Assembly: GCF_014217995.1 (NCBI RefSeq)
Contig: NZ_CP041617.1
Span: 558,001-622,000 of the forward strand
Direction of reading: 5' to 3'
DNA length: 64,000 nucleotides
Origin: Campylobacter vulpis
Lineage (GTDB): Bacteria; Campylobacterota; Campylobacteria; Campylobacterales; Campylobacteraceae
Each line of letters begins with the position of its first letter. Positions within the stretch are counted from its first letter, which is position 1. Both the position numbers and the translations under genes were made by a program. Shown here piece by piece: positions 36,458-46,752 of this stretch. Below the pieces are notes generated by a model. That model saw nothing but the letters and a program-made list of their open reading frames with translations, made no database searches and was not told the origin of the DNA.

Positions 36458-37804
36458 ATGAGCCAGCAAGAATTTGATGTGTTGGTTATAGGAGCTGGAA
36501 TTTCTGGTGCAGCTTTGTTTTATGAGCTTGCTAGATATACGGATATTAAAAATATCGCTTTAATAGAAAAGTATCACGCCCCAGCAACTATAAATAGCAA
36601 AAGCACAAGTAACTCGCAAACCATACATTGTGGTGATATAGAGACAAATTATACTTTAGAAAAGGCACAAAAAGTCAAACGCACAGCCGATATGATAGTA
36701 AAATATGGACTTTTGCAAAATGCACAAAATAAATTTATGTTTTCGCATCAAAAAATGGCTTTAGCCGTAGATGATGCGGAGTGTGCCTATATGAAAGAAC
36801 GATACGAGGAATTTAAAGAGCTTTATCCTTACATTCATTTTTATGATAGGGATAAGATCAAGCAAATTGAGCCTAAGGTCGCTTTGGGTGAGGATGGTGT
36901 GAATGATAGAAAAGAAAATATTGTCGCTATGGGCGTTGAGGCTGGGGAAGTTTTCACGACCGTTGATTTTGCTAAAATGAGTGAAAGTTTGGTTGAAGAG
37001 GGGCAAAAACAGGGCAAAAACACTTTAGTGGCTTTTAATGAGGAGGTAGTGCATATCTCTAAAAATGAGGGAATTTTTACGATAAGGACGGCAAATTTTA
37101 AAGAATATAAAGCTAAGGCTGTTGTCGTAAATGCTGGCGCACACTCTTTGTATCTCGCACATAAAATGGGCTTAGGGCTTGATAAATCTTGTTGGCCTGT
37201 GGCTGGCAGTTTTTATCTTACTAAGCAAAAACTTTTAAATGGCAAGGTTTATATGGTGCAAAATCCTAAACTTCCTTTTGCGGCATTGCACGGAGATCCT
37301 GATTTAATGGCAGATATGAATACGCGTTTTGGTCCAACAGCTTTAGTAATCCCTAAGCTTGAGCGTTATAAGGGTTTGAAGTCTGTGCCAGAATTTTTTG
37401 AAGCTTTAAAACTTGATAGAGTTGTGCTGAGTGTGAGTTTGGGTATGTTTAAAGATGCTACGATTCGAAATTATATCCTTTATAATTATTTATATGAACT
37501 TCCTTTTATCAATAAAAGCTTGTTTGTTAAAAATGCAAGAAAAATTGTCCCAAGCTTAAAATCCGACCAGCTTTATTATGCTAAAGGATTTGGTGGGGTG
37601 CGTCCGCAAGTGATTGATAAAACAAAAAGAGAACTTATGCTAGGTGAAGCTAGTATTAACGAGGTGGAAGGAATTATCTTCAATATGACACCAAGTCCTG
37701 GTGCGACAAGTTGTCTTGGCAATGCCGAAAGAGATACAAAAACAATTTGTGATTATTTGGGTGCTAAATTTGATGAAGATAAATTTAGCACAGAATTATT
37801 ATGA
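36458..37804 (+). CDS. mqo: Malate:quinone oxidoreductase
   Basis: An FAD enzyme at the inner membrane that oxidises malate to oxaloacetate and passes electrons to menaquinone. The 448 residues start with VLVIGAGISGAALFYELAR (FAD-binding), followed by STSNSQTIHCGDIET; the C-terminal part has YYAKGFGGVRPQV and TPSPGATSCLGNAERD. It has its own upstream AT-rich promoter region (36345-36457). It precedes pyk by 7 nt. Confidence 0.94.
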   Translation: MSQQEFDVLVIGAGISGAALFYELARYTDIKNIALIEKYHAPATINSKSTSNSQTIHCGDIETNYTLEKAQKVKRTADMIVKYGLLQNAQNKFMFSHQKMALAVDDAECAYMKERYEEFKELYPYIHFYDRDKIKQIEPKVALGEDGVNDRKENIVAMGVEAGEVFTTVDFAKMSESLVEEGQKQGKNTLVAFNEEVVHISKNEGIFTIRTANFKEYKAKAVVVNAGAHSLYLAHKMGLGLDKSCWPVAGSFYLTKQKLLNGKVYMVQNPKLPFAALHGDPDLMADMNTRFGPTALVIPKLERYKGLKSVPEFFEALKLDRVVLSVSLGMFKDATIRNYILYNYLYELPFINKSLFVKNARKIVPSLKSDQLYYAKGFGGVRPQVIDKTKRELMLGEASINEVEGIIFNMTPSPGATSCLGNAERDTKTICDYLGAKFDEDKFSTELL

Positions 37805-37811
37805 GGTAAAA

Positions 37812-39254
37812 ATGCTTAAGAAAACTAAAATAGTTGCCACGGTTGGTCCTGCTAGTGAAAGCGAAGAGATTTTACGCCAAATGATTATTAATGGTGTTAA
37901 TGTGTTTAGACTTAATTTTTCTCACGGAACTCACGAGTATCATAAGCAGAATTTAGAAAAAATTCGCAAGGTAGCAAGTGAGCTGAATACGAGAATAGGG
38001 ATACTTCAAGATATTAGTGGTCCTAAAATTCGCACGGGTGAGCTTAAAGAGCCTTTTGAGCTTAAAAAGGGCGATAGATTAGATTTTTATCGTAGTAAAA
38101 TTCTTGGAGAAAGAGTTGATTTAACACATTATAAATTAAGCATTAATCAAAGCGATATTTTAAATATGCTAAAAGTGGGAGAATATGTTTATCTTTACGA
38201 TGGCAGTATTCGTGCGAAAATTGTGGATATTAATAAAAATTTTATTCAAAGCGTAATTGAAAACGATGGATTTTTAAATTCTAATAAGGGGATTAATTTT
38301 CCCAACACGCGTATTAATATTGATGTCATTACACAAAAAGATAGGCGAGATTTGCTTTGGGGTATTGAAAATGGTGTAGATTTTCTTGCAATCTCTTTTG
38401 TGCAAAACGCTCACGACATTGATGAAGTGAGAGAAATTTTAGTGCAAAATGGGGCGAAGATTGCTATTTTTGCTAAGATTGAGAAATTTGATGCTGTGGA
38501 AAACATTGATGAAATTATTGCTTCAAGCGATGGCATAATGGTAGCTCGTGGGGATTTAGGTATTGAAGTGCCCTATTATAAAGTGCCAAATATACAAAAA
38601 GCCATTATCCAAAAGGCAAATAATGCCTCAAAACCTGTCATTACGGCGACGCAAATGCTTTTTTCTCTTGCAAAGACAAAAACAGCAACAAGAGCCGAAA
38701 TTTCTGACGTAGCAAATGCGGTTTTAGACGGAACAGATGCGGTAATGCTGAGTGAGGAAAGTGCCGTAGGGATTGACCCTGCTAATGCCGTTGATGTAAT
38801 GTGCAAGACCATAGTGGAAGTGGAAAAAAGCTATCCTTATAATAAATTTAATCGTTTTGATTACTTAGATGATACGGATAAAATTATGCAGTCAAGCACT
38901 CATTTGGCAACAGATTTAAATGCAGACGCTATTTTTGCTCTTACAAGCAGTGGTAAATCTGCCATTAAAATCGCACGCTATCGTCCCAATATAGAAATTA
39001 TTGCCATAGCACATAGTGAAAAAACACTCAATTTTCTTAGTATAGTTTGGGGAGTTAATCCTGCCATTTTAGTTAATAAAAGTGATGAATTAACACAATT
39101 GCTTAAAGATGCTGTGAAATCAAGTGTAGAGAAAGGTTTTATGAGTAAAGATAGATGCTATATTTTAAGTGCTGGTTTTCCAACGGGTGTTGAGGGAACG
39201 AGCAATCTTATACGCATTTTAAAGAGAGAGCAAATTGCTTATTATCTTAGATAA
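37812..39254 (+). CDS. pyk: Pyruvate kinase
   Basis: Converts phosphoenolpyruvate and ADP to pyruvate and ATP. The 480 residues include KTKIVATVGPASES at the start, NVFRLNFSHG, the active-site region FAKIEKFDAVENIDEII, MVARGDLGIEVP and the ATQMLFS helix. The frame is open further upstream into mqo (to 37701), but the ATG at 37812 after GAGGTAAAA gives the normal N-terminus. Because Campylobacter lacks phosphofructokinase, its role is at the lower glycolytic/gluconeogenic end. Confidence 0.95.
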   Translation: MLKKTKIVATVGPASESEEILRQMIINGVNVFRLNFSHGTHEYHKQNLEKIRKVASELNTRIGILQDISGPKIRTGELKEPFELKKGDRLDFYRSKILGERVDLTHYKLSINQSDILNMLKVGEYVYLYDGSIRAKIVDINKNFIQSVIENDGFLNSNKGINFPNTRINIDVITQKDRRDLLWGIENGVDFLAISFVQNAHDIDEVREILVQNGAKIAIFAKIEKFDAVENIDEIIASSDGIMVARGDLGIEVPYYKVPNIQKAIIQKANNASKPVITATQMLFSLAKTKTATRAEISDVANAVLDGTDAVMLSEESAVGIDPANAVDVMCKTIVEVEKSYPYNKFNRFDYLDDTDKIMQSSTHLATDLNADAIFALTSSGKSAIKIARYRPNIEIIAIAHSEKTLNFLSIVWGVNPAILVNKSDELTQLLKDAVKSSVEKGFMSKDRCYILSAGFPTGVEGTSNLIRILKREQIAYYLR

Positions 39255-39280
39255 AAAGGGTTATTCAAAGATAATAACCC
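39251..39280 (-). terminator. Terminator of the lipoprotein gene overlapping its stop codon
   Basis: On the minus strand GGGTTATT, a 7-base loop, AATAACCC and then TTTTTAT. The stem includes the stop codon of the lipoprotein gene and lies just after the pyk stop on the other strand. Confidence 0.75.
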
Positions 39281-40112
39281 CATCTTCCTCATTGTCTGTT
39301 GAAGTTTCTTGCGTTTGACTTTCTTTTTTATACCTTTGTTCGGTAGGATTTTCTTCACTAAAGCTCTCATTTGTAAATTCATTATATTCTTTGGCATTTT
39401 GTGGCTCACTTTTGCCTAAATCTAGAGCTTTTGGAAGATTTATATGAAGAGAATTTAGAGTATTTTTGTAAAAAGCCAAATAAGCTTTGTCTATTTCAAA
39501 AGCTGGACGTTCTAAACCTTTGTTAAGTTGGGTTGGAACATTGCTAAGTGTAGTTTTAAACATACTCACTCCATCACTACTTTTAATAGGATAGGTTAAA
39601 TCGATTAAAGAATCGAGTTTGGTATTGCTTGAAATTTTAGTTTTATTTTGTGGATTATGGGCATCGATAAATTCGATTTTCCCCTCAAATTTTAAACCAA
39701 GTTTTGAGTCTATTGAATCTCCACTAAGCCATTCGCTTGTTTTTTGAATTTCTTTTTCATCAATGAAAATTTTAATTACGCCTTTAAGTTTATAATCGGG
39801 ATTTGCATTATCTATTTCATAGCCCTTAAGCTTTGCAATAGTTTTGATTTGTTCCTCTAAATTTTGTTTTAAAAGCTCATTTTCCTTATCGATGCGAATT
39901 TTAAGCACAGAATTTTCAAAATTATCCGAATAATTATTATTTTGTTCTAAAATTAAAGGCTCTAAGGCAATTTTAATGCCAGAATTTATAGCTTGAATTT
40001 GAGTGGGAGCTTGAGGTTTAAAATTTGGCATAGAAAGATGAACGAAATTTGAGCTTGTATTTGAGCAAGCTATAAAGAGTAGAGCTGTGCTAAGTAAAAA
40101 AGCTTTTTTCAT
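39261..40112 (-). CDS. Putative lipoprotein of unknown function
   Basis: 283 residues with a lipoprotein signal ([17 protein letters not shown], lipobox IAC). The mature part has a segment of alternating strands and helices ([39 protein letters not shown]) that loosely recalls the HpaA adhesin/lipoprotein superfamily of Helicobacter, and a polar Gln/Glu/Thr-rich C-terminal tail. The resemblance is weak. It stands alone between pyk (convergent) and lgt (divergent). Confidence 0.65.
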   Translation of the reverse strand: MKKAFLLSTALLFIACSNTSSNFVHLSMPNFKPQAPTQIQAINSGIKIALEPLILEQNNNYSDNFENSVLKIRIDKENELLKQNLEEQIKTIAKLKGYEIDNANPDYKLKGVIKIFIDEKEIQKTSEWLSGDSIDSKLGLKFEGKIEFIDAHNPQNKTKISSNTKLDSLIDLTYPIKSSDGVSMFKTTLSNVPTQLNKGLERPAFEIDKAYLAFYKNTLNSLHINLPKALDLGKSEPQNAKEYNEFTNESFSEENPTEQRYKKESQTQETSTDNEEDGVIIFE

Positions 40113-40195
40113 TATTTAACCTTTTATTTTTTAAACGTAATTATAGCAAGTTAAAGTTTTTTTGCTATATTTCTCTTAAAAAATTTGGACTTAAA

Positions 40196-41020
40196 ATGGA
40201 ATTTTGGCAAAATATTTATGCAAATTTTGATGTTGTAGCTTTTGAGTTTTTTGGTTTTAAGGTGCATTGGTATGGCATTATGTATGTGATAGCCTTACTT
40301 TTAGCCTTATATTTGGCGAAATTTTTTGTTAAAAAATTTAATTTAGATATAGATAGTAAGCATTTAGATAATTATTTTATCTGGGTTGAACTTGGCGTGA
40401 TTTTAGGTGCTAGACTTGGTTATATTTTAATTTATGATTCTCATACACTTTACTATTTTACGCATCCTTGGCAAATTTTTAACCCTTTTGATATAAATGG
40501 CGAATTTGTAGGTATTCGTGGTATGAGTTATCACGGTGCTATTATTGGTTTTTTATTGGCAACCTTTCTTTTTTGTAAAAAATATAAGCAAAGACTTTGG
40601 CTTTATCTTGATGTTGTAGCTTTGAGTGTTCCTTTGGCTTATGTTTTTGGAAGAGTGGGAAATTTCCTCAATCAAGAGCTTTTTGGGCGTGTGAGTGATG
40701 TGCCTTGGGGAATTTATGTTGATGGTTTATTACGGCACCCCTCTCAACTTTACGAAGCATTTTTGGAAGGTGTTGTTGTTTTTATTATCGTTTATTTGTT
40801 TAAATTGAGACAAAAATTTGAGGGAGAGCTTATTATCGTTTATGCTGGAGCTTACTCTTTAGCGCGTTTTGTGTGTGAGTTTTATAGAGAACCTGATTTT
40901 GAGCTTGGATTTGTGGCTTTTGGGCTAAGTATGGGACAAATTTTAAGTTTAATAATGTTCATAGTAGCTTTATTTTTTTATCTTTTTTTTAAAAAAAATT
41001 TAATGTATCTTAAAGGCTAA
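40196..41020 (+). CDS. lgt: Prolipoprotein diacylglyceryl transferase
   Basis: Lgt moves diacylglycerol from phosphatidylglycerol to the lipobox cysteine of prolipoproteins in the inner membrane. The 274 residues form about seven membrane helices. Signatures are [22 protein letters not shown] and the family motif [15 protein letters not shown], followed by [12 protein letters not shown]. The very end is a run of eight T and eight A residues encoding FFKKN. It lies 45 nt before frdC, next to a promoter of the frd operon. Confidence 0.95.
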   Translation: MEFWQNIYANFDVVAFEFFGFKVHWYGIMYVIALLLALYLAKFFVKKFNLDIDSKHLDNYFIWVELGVILGARLGYILIYDSHTLYYFTHPWQIFNPFDINGEFVGIRGMSYHGAIIGFLLATFLFCKKYKQRLWLYLDVVALSVPLAYVFGRVGNFLNQELFGRVSDVPWGIYVDGLLRHPSQLYEAFLEGVVVFIIVYLFKLRQKFEGELIIVYAGAYSLARFVCEFYREPDFELGFVAFGLSMGQILSLIMFIVALFFYLFFKKNLMYLKG

Positions 41021-41026
41021 TAAAAT

Positions 41027-41032
41027 TATAAT
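41027..41032 (+). promoter_or_regulatory. Putative -10 box of the frd operon
   Basis: TATAAT, 34 nt before the frdC start, in AT-rich sequence between lgt and frdC. Confidence 0.45.
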
Positions 41033-41065
41033 TAATAGTTTTTAAATTCATTCTAAGGAGAAAAG

Positions 41066-41845
41066 ATGAGTGATCTTATCGAAGGTTATTTGGGTAAGAG
41101 CATTGAGGGCAAAAAAAGCAAAATGCCTGCGAGACTTGACTTTATCCAAAGTGCTTCAGGGCTTTTTTTGGGACTTTTTATGTGGCTACATATGCTTTTT
41201 GTATCCACTATTTTGGTGAGTGAAGATTTTTTTAACTCTGTTGTCCATTTTTTAGAGTTGAAATTTGTTTATGATAACCCTATTATGAGTTACATTACTT
41301 CATTCCTTGCAGCCTGTGTTTTGATTGTTTTCATTGTGCATGCTGGTTTAGCGATGAGAAAATTTCCTATTAATTTTCGTCAATATCAACTTTTAAGAAC
41401 GCACACAAAAAAGATGAAGCACGAAGACACTACGCTTTGGTGGGTGCAAGCTTTCACAGGTTTTGTAATGTTTTTCTTAGGTTCAGCTCATCTTATCTTC
41501 ATTATTACAAATGCTGATAAAATCAGCGGTGATATGTCTGGAGAAAGAGTAATCAACCACTTTATGTGGCTTTTTTATATTGTTTTGCTTATTTGCGTTG
41601 AACTTCATGGAAGTATAGGACTTTACAGACTTTGTGTCAAATGGGGCTGGTTTGAGGGCAAAAACGCTAAAGAAAGTCGCAAAAAGCTTAAAATGGCAAA
41701 ATGGGTTATTAGCGTATTTTTCTTAGTTTTAGGCGTGCTATCCCTTGCCGCATTTGCAAAAATAGGCTTTGAAAATTATCAAAATCAAGCACAAAGTGCG
41801 TTGGTTAAAACTTATAATGGAGCAAATTATGAATATACAATATAG
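41066..41845 (+). CDS. frdC: Fumarate reductase cytochrome b subunit
   Basis: The dihaem membrane anchor (259 residues, five membrane helices) that connects menaquinol to the FrdAB catalytic head, as in the Wolinella-type enzyme. Histidines positioned for haem binding occur in the helices: [27 protein letters not shown] and [12 protein letters not shown]. The ATG follows CTAAGGAG. Its 3' end overlaps frdA by 17 nt. In Campylobacter the complex can act both as fumarate reductase and as the succinate dehydrogenase. Confidence 0.95.
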   Translation: MSDLIEGYLGKSIEGKKSKMPARLDFIQSASGLFLGLFMWLHMLFVSTILVSEDFFNSVVHFLELKFVYDNPIMSYITSFLAACVLIVFIVHAGLAMRKFPINFRQYQLLRTHTKKMKHEDTTLWWVQAFTGFVMFFLGSAHLIFIITNADKISGDMSGERVINHFMWLFYIVLLICVELHGSIGLYRLCVKWGWFEGKNAKESRKKLKMAKWVISVFFLVLGVLSLAAFAKIGFENYQNQAQSALVKTYNGANYEYTI

Positions 41846-43820
41846 TGATGCTTTAGTAATAGGCGGCGGTTTAGCAGGACTTAGAGCAGCCATTGAAGTG
41901 GCGAAAAGTGGGCAAAGCGTTACGCTTTTAAGTATTTGTCCCGTGAAGCGTTCCCACTCGGCAGCTGTGCAAGGTGGTATGCAAGCAAGTCTTGGAAATG
42001 GTGCTAAAGGTGAGGGAGATAATGAGGATTTACACTTTGCAGATACTGTGAAAGGTTCTGATTGGGGATGCGATCAAGAGGTTGCAAGAATGTTTGCTCA
42101 AACTGCACCAAAGGCTGTTAGAGAACTTGCGGCTTGGGGTGTGCCTTGGACTAGAGTAACTAAAGGTCCTAGAACGGTTGTCATCAACGCACAAAAAACT
42201 GTGATTGAAGAAAAAGAAGAAGCCCACGGACTTATCAACGCAAGGGATTTTGGAGGAACGAAAAAATGGCGAACCTGTTATATCGCCGATGCAACAGGGC
42301 ATTGTATGCTTTATGGTGTAGCAAATGAGGCGATTAAACATCAGGTTAAGGTTATTGATAGAATGGAGGCTGTGCGTATTATTCACGATGGTAAAAAATG
42401 TTTGGGTGTAATTGCTAGAGATTTGACAAATGGACAACTCATTGCTTACATTGCAAGAGGCACGATGATAGCTACTGGAGGCTATGGTAGAATTTATAAG
42501 CAAACAACTAATGCGGTCATTTGTGAGGGAACGGGTGCTGCTATAGCTCTTGAGACAGGACTTTGCAGACTTTCTAATATGGAAGCTGTGCAATTTCACC
42601 CAACCCCTATCGTGCCAAGCGGAATTTTACTTACTGAAGGGTGCCGTGGCGATGGTGGTATTTTGCGTGATGTTGATGGCTATCGCTTTATGCCTGATTA
42701 TGAGCCGGAGAAAAAAGAGCTTGCCAGCCGTGATGTTGTAAGTCGTAGAATGATGGAGCATATCCGTAAGGGTAAGGGTGTGAAAAGTCCTTATGGAGAT
42801 CATTTGTGGCTCGATATTTCTATTTTGGGTAGAGCGCATGTTGAAAAGAATTTACGTGATGTGCAAGATATTTGCAAAACTTTCAACGGCATTGATCCTG
42901 CTGATGAGGGTCCTAAAGGTTGGGCGCCAGTTCTTCCTATGCAACACTATTCAATGGGTGGAATTCGCACCAAACCAACGGGTGAAAGTCAGTGGCTTGA
43001 TGGGCTTTTTGCTTGTGGTGAAGCGGCGTGTTGGGATATGCACGGCTTTAATCGCTTGGGTGGAAATTCTTGTGCAGAAACCGTTGTTGCGGGTATGATA
43101 GTAGGTGATTATTTTGCGGATTATTGTAAAAACAACGGCGAAGTTGTAGATACTAATGTTGTAAAAGACTTTTTAAGCAAAGAGTATCAATACCTCAAAT
43201 CCCTTGTTGATAAAGAAGGGCAAAACGATGTTTTTGAAATCAAAAACAGAATGAAAGAAGTAATGTGGGATAAGGTTGCGATTTTTAGAACAGGCGAAGG
43301 TTTAAAAGAGGCTGTTAATGAGCTTGAAGAGCTTTATAAAAAATCTTTAAATGTTAAGGTGCATTGTAAGGAATTAGACGCCGCAAATCCAGAGCTTGAG
43401 GAGGCTTATAGAGTGCCTAGAATGTTAAAAGTTGCTTTATGTGTTGCTTATGGTGCGCTTTTAAGAACAGAAAGTCGTGGGGCACATTATAGAGAAGATT
43501 ATCCAAAGAGAGATGATTTAAATTGGATGAAAAGGACGCTAACTTATTGGGTTGAGGGCGAAACTTTGCCAAAAGTAGAGTATGATGAGCTTGATATTAT
43601 GAAAATGGAAATGCCACCAGCCTTTAGAGGATACGGTGCTAAGGGTAATATCATTGAAAATCCATTGAGTGAAAAGCGTCAGGCTGAGGTTGATGCGATT
43701 CGCGAAAAAATGGAAAGCGAGGGTAAGGGTCGTTATGAAATTCAAAATGCTTTAATGCCCTATGAACTTCAAGCCAAATATAAAGCACCAAATCAAAGAA
43801 TAGGAGTGGATTATGAGTAG
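41829..43820 (+). CDS. frdA: Fumarate reductase flavoprotein subunit
   Basis: The catalytic subunit with covalent FAD, 663 residues. Visible: [14 protein letters not shown] (FAD loop), [14 protein letters not shown] with the FAD-linking His, [11 protein letters not shown], the catalytic region around RDVVSRRMM, and the substrate-binding [10 protein letters not shown]. The frame is open further upstream (41769) inside frdC, but the ATG at 41829 behind GGAGCAAATT starts at the expected [14 protein letters not shown]. It overlaps frdB by 8 nt. Confidence 0.96.
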   Translation: MNIQYSDALVIGGGLAGLRAAIEVAKSGQSVTLLSICPVKRSHSAAVQGGMQASLGNGAKGEGDNEDLHFADTVKGSDWGCDQEVARMFAQTAPKAVRELAAWGVPWTRVTKGPRTVVINAQKTVIEEKEEAHGLINARDFGGTKKWRTCYIADATGHCMLYGVANEAIKHQVKVIDRMEAVRIIHDGKKCLGVIARDLTNGQLIAYIARGTMIATGGYGRIYKQTTNAVICEGTGAAIALETGLCRLSNMEAVQFHPTPIVPSGILLTEGCRGDGGILRDVDGYRFMPDYEPEKKELASRDVVSRRMMEHIRKGKGVKSPYGDHLWLDISILGRAHVEKNLRDVQDICKTFNGIDPADEGPKGWAPVLPMQHYSMGGIRTKPTGESQWLDGLFACGEAACWDMHGFNRLGGNSCAETVVAGMIVGDYFADYCKNNGEVVDTNVVKDFLSKEYQYLKSLVDKEGQNDVFEIKNRMKEVMWDKVAIFRTGEGLKEAVNELEELYKKSLNVKVHCKELDAANPELEEAYRVPRMLKVALCVAYGALLRTESRGAHYREDYPKRDDLNWMKRTLTYWVEGETLPKVEYDELDIMKMEMPPAFRGYGAKGNIIENPLSEKRQAEVDAIREKMESEGKGRYEIQNALMPYELQAKYKAPNQRIGVDYE

Positions 43821-44538
43821 GAAATTAACAATAAAGGCGTTTAAGTATAACCCTTTAAGCAAAATTTCAAAGCCGCATTTTGTAACTTATGAGCTTGAGG
43901 AAACTCCTTTTATGACAGTTTTTGTGTGTTTGACACAAATACGTGAAAAAATGGATGCAGATTTGAGTTTTGACTTTGTTTGTCGTGCAGGGATTTGTGG
44001 AAGTTGCGCGATGATGATAAATGGTGTTCCAAAACTCGCTTGCAAAACTTTAACTAAGGACTATCCAGATGGCGTAATTGAGCTTATGCCTATGCCGGCA
44101 TTTAAGCATATTAAGGATTTAAGTGTCAATACGGGCGAGTGGTTTGAGGATATGTGTAAAAGAGTGGAAAGTTGGGTGCATAATGAAAAAGAAACCGATA
44201 TTTCCAAAATTGAAGAACGCATTGAGCCTGAAGTAGCTGATGAGACTTTTGAGCTAGATCGTTGTATCGAGTGTGGGATTTGTGTAGCTTCGTGTGCGAC
44301 TAAATTAATGCGTCCAAATTTCATTGCAGCGACAGGACTTCTTCGCACTGCAAGATATTTGCAAGATCCGCACGATCATAGAACTGTGGAGGATTTTTAC
44401 GAACTTGTAGGCGATGATGATGGGGTTTTTGGGTGTATGTCTTTGCTTGCTTGCGAGGATAATTGCCCTAAGGAATTGCCTTTGCAGAGTAAAATAGCTT
44501 ATATGAGAAGACAGCTTGTTGCACAAAAATGTAAATAA
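43813..44538 (+). CDS. frdB: Fumarate reductase iron-sulfur subunit
   Basis: The electron-transfer subunit, 241 residues, with three clusters: [2Fe-2S] in CRAGICGSC (and a later Cys in KLACKTL), and the ferredoxin-type Cys groups [11 protein letters not shown] and [12 protein letters not shown] for the [3Fe-4S]/[4Fe-4S] clusters. It overlaps frdA by 8 nt and is followed by the operon terminator 5 nt after its stop. Confidence 0.96.
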   Translation: MSRKLTIKAFKYNPLSKISKPHFVTYELEETPFMTVFVCLTQIREKMDADLSFDFVCRAGICGSCAMMINGVPKLACKTLTKDYPDGVIELMPMPAFKHIKDLSVNTGEWFEDMCKRVESWVHNEKETDISKIEERIEPEVADETFELDRCIECGICVASCATKLMRPNFIAATGLLRTARYLQDPHDHRTVEDFYELVGDDDGVFGCMSLLACEDNCPKELPLQSKIAYMRRQLVAQKCK

Positions 44539-44543
44539 ATATT

Positions 44544-44567
44544 TCCCCCTTTTTAAAGGGGGATTTT
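44544..44567 (+). terminator. Terminator of the frd operon, containing the next ribosome-binding site
   Basis: TCCCCCTT, a short loop, AAGGGGGA and then TTTTA. The 3' arm AAGGGGGA is also the only purine-rich sequence before the ATG at 44569, so the hairpin would hide that ribosome-binding site in read-through RNA. Confidence 0.75.
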
Positions 44568-44568
44568 A

Positions 44569-46752
44569 ATGCAAAATCTTCTTCAACAACTTTGGCAAAA
44601 TAAATTACAATTTTTAGATTTTAACTCGATTTTTGACAATTCAATCCAACTTGATCTTAGTGAATTCGCCATCATTTTAAGTGTTGATGAGACAAATTAT
44701 GAAAGGTATTTTCTCTTAAAAGAATTTGCAAATATTATGAAAAAAATTGCTTTAAGAGTGGATATTTTTAGTATTCAGTATGCTCAAATTTGCACCTTAA
44801 ATCTTTTGCAAAAAGGTTTTTTAAATCAACGGGATTTATTAAGTGCTTTAAGAATTTTGGAAAGGATAGCAAATAATGATTTGATAATTAAATTTATAGA
44901 AAATGTCAAATTAGAAGAAAAGGATAAAAAGATTCTTTTTGAAACTTCTTTCAATGAGTTAGACACCATTAATCTCAAGCTCCAATCTTTAGCCCTTAGT
45001 CAAGTTAGTAAAGAAAATTTACAAAAAGCTTTAGAAAAATTTAAAAATTTAGAATTTAGTGTTGCTGTTACAGGTGTGATGAATGCTGGCAAATCAAGCC
45101 TTTTAAATGCTTTGTTAAAAGAGGAATATTTGGGTGTTTCAAATATCCCAGAAACCGCAAATTTAAGCGTTTTAAAGTATGGAAAATCTAAAAAAGCAAA
45201 ATTATATTTTTGGAATGAAAAAGAGTGGGAAAATATCCTTTCAAACTCTAAATTTAGTACGGAACTTGAAGGTTTTGTGCGTGAGCTTTCTAGTAAATAT
45301 AATATTGCTGATTTTATCCAAAAAGAAAGCATAGTAAAAGAGATTTCCCAAGAGAAACTTAAGGAATTTAGTAGTGCTAAAAATCAAATTTCAGCTTTTA
45401 TTAAAAAAATTGAACTTGAGGCAGATTTAGAATTTTTGCAAAATAATATTTCTATAGTGGATACTCCGGGGCTTGATGATGTCGTTGTTCAAAGAGAATT
45501 ATTAACGAAGGCTTATTTAAAGCAAAGCGATTTTTTGATTCATTTAATGAACGCTTCTCAAAGTTTAACTCAAAAAGATATGGAATTTTTAGTTTCTTGT
45601 CTTCTTAATTCGCGTCTTGGTAAGTTTTTAGTCGTTTTGACTAAAGCGGATTTATTGAACGAAGAAGATTTAAAAGAAGTCATTACTTATACGAAAAATT
45701 CGTTAAAAGAAAGACTTAAGGGCGAAGAAATGTTGATTGAAAAAATCGATTTTCTTTGTGTGAGTGCAAAAAAAGCAAATGATTTTTATAAAAATTTAGT
45801 AAGCAAAGAGGAATTTAAACAAAGTGGAATGGAGGAATTTGAAAGATATTTGTTGAATGCACTTTATTCTGGAGAAAAAAGTAAAACGACTTTAAATGCC
45901 TATAAAAAAGAGCTTAACTTGGAACTTATGCAAATTTTAAGCGAATATGAAATGCAAAATAAATTTTTTAAAGAAAGCTCACACGCCACTCAAGATGAAA
46001 ATATGCAATTTTTAACGGAATTTAAAAAACAAGAAAAAGAGCTTTTAAATGCTAAAGATGATATTGAAAATTCTATTTCAAAGCTTAGAAATTCTCAAAA
46101 TGATATAAATCAACTTGTCCTACTCTTAGCCAAAAAACTTAAAGAACGCTTAATTGATGAGTTAAAATATCTTAATAGTAATGCCAAAAAACTTGATTTA
46201 AATCGCATTTTAAATATAATTGATATCACAACAAGAGATGGGATTAATGATATTTTGAGAGAAGTGAAATTTGAAAATTTGAAGAAAATTGATGATATTA
46301 AGAAAAATTTAAGCTTAAAATATAACTTCTTGCAAGCAGAATTTGATAATGGCTTTGAAGACTTTAAAGAGGGTATTTCAAAGACGATAGAGGATATTTT
46401 TGCGACAGATCAATTTGTATTTTTAAAAATAGAACTTGGTCAAATAATGCAAGAAAAAAGTGATATTTTCACCATGGAAAAACAATTAGATGAGCTTATA
46501 ATTAAAGCCTTTAGGAGGTTTGAGCTTGATAAGATTTTGGAAGACTTGAATATAAATGGAAATTTTTTGAATTTTTTAAATGAAAAGTTGATACATTTTG
46601 AAAAAAATGTGAGAGAAAAGTTAAACAATCTCACAAATTTACTTCAAAATTTAGAAAAAGAACAATTTGATTTTACGCAAAATTATGAAACAAATTTAGA
46701 AAAAATTGCCGAACTAAAAGAACTTCAAAAGGATCTTTTAAATGCAAATTGA
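44569..46752 (+). CDS. Bacterial dynamin-like protein 1
   Basis: A large GTPase of 727 residues. The N-terminal 150 residues precede the GTPase domain, which has the P-loop GVMNAGKSSLLNAL, DTPGLDD (G3) and LTKADLL (G4). The rest is long helical stalk and coiled-coil (about 420-727), with little polar loop, as expected for the membrane-binding trunk. The pair with the next gene matches Cj-DLP1/Cj-DLP2, shown in C. jejuni to form a heterotetramer that tethers membranes. Overlaps the next gene by 11 nt. Confidence 0.9.
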   Translation: MQNLLQQLWQNKLQFLDFNSIFDNSIQLDLSEFAIILSVDETNYERYFLLKEFANIMKKIALRVDIFSIQYAQICTLNLLQKGFLNQRDLLSALRILERIANNDLIIKFIENVKLEEKDKKILFETSFNELDTINLKLQSLALSQVSKENLQKALEKFKNLEFSVAVTGVMNAGKSSLLNALLKEEYLGVSNIPETANLSVLKYGKSKKAKLYFWNEKEWENILSNSKFSTELEGFVRELSSKYNIADFIQKESIVKEISQEKLKEFSSAKNQISAFIKKIELEADLEFLQNNISIVDTPGLDDVVVQRELLTKAYLKQSDFLIHLMNASQSLTQKDMEFLVSCLLNSRLGKFLVVLTKADLLNEEDLKEVITYTKNSLKERLKGEEMLIEKIDFLCVSAKKANDFYKNLVSKEEFKQSGMEEFERYLLNALYSGEKSKTTLNAYKKELNLELMQILSEYEMQNKFFKESSHATQDENMQFLTEFKKQEKELLNAKDDIENSISKLRNSQNDINQLVLLLAKKLKERLIDELKYLNSNAKKLDLNRILNIIDITTRDGINDILREVKFENLKKIDDIKKNLSLKYNFLQAEFDNGFEDFKEGISKTIEDIFATDQFVFLKIELGQIMQEKSDIFTMEKQLDELIIKAFRRFELDKILEDLNINGNFLNFLNEKLIHFEKNVREKLNNLTNLLQNLEKEQFDFTQNYETNLEKIAELKELQKDLLNAN

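Noticed and set aside
37701-37811. Longer N-terminus of pyruvate kinase overlapping mqo
   Set aside because: The overlap region is just the other frame of mqo; the ATG at 37812 with GAGGTAAAA before it fits the family start.
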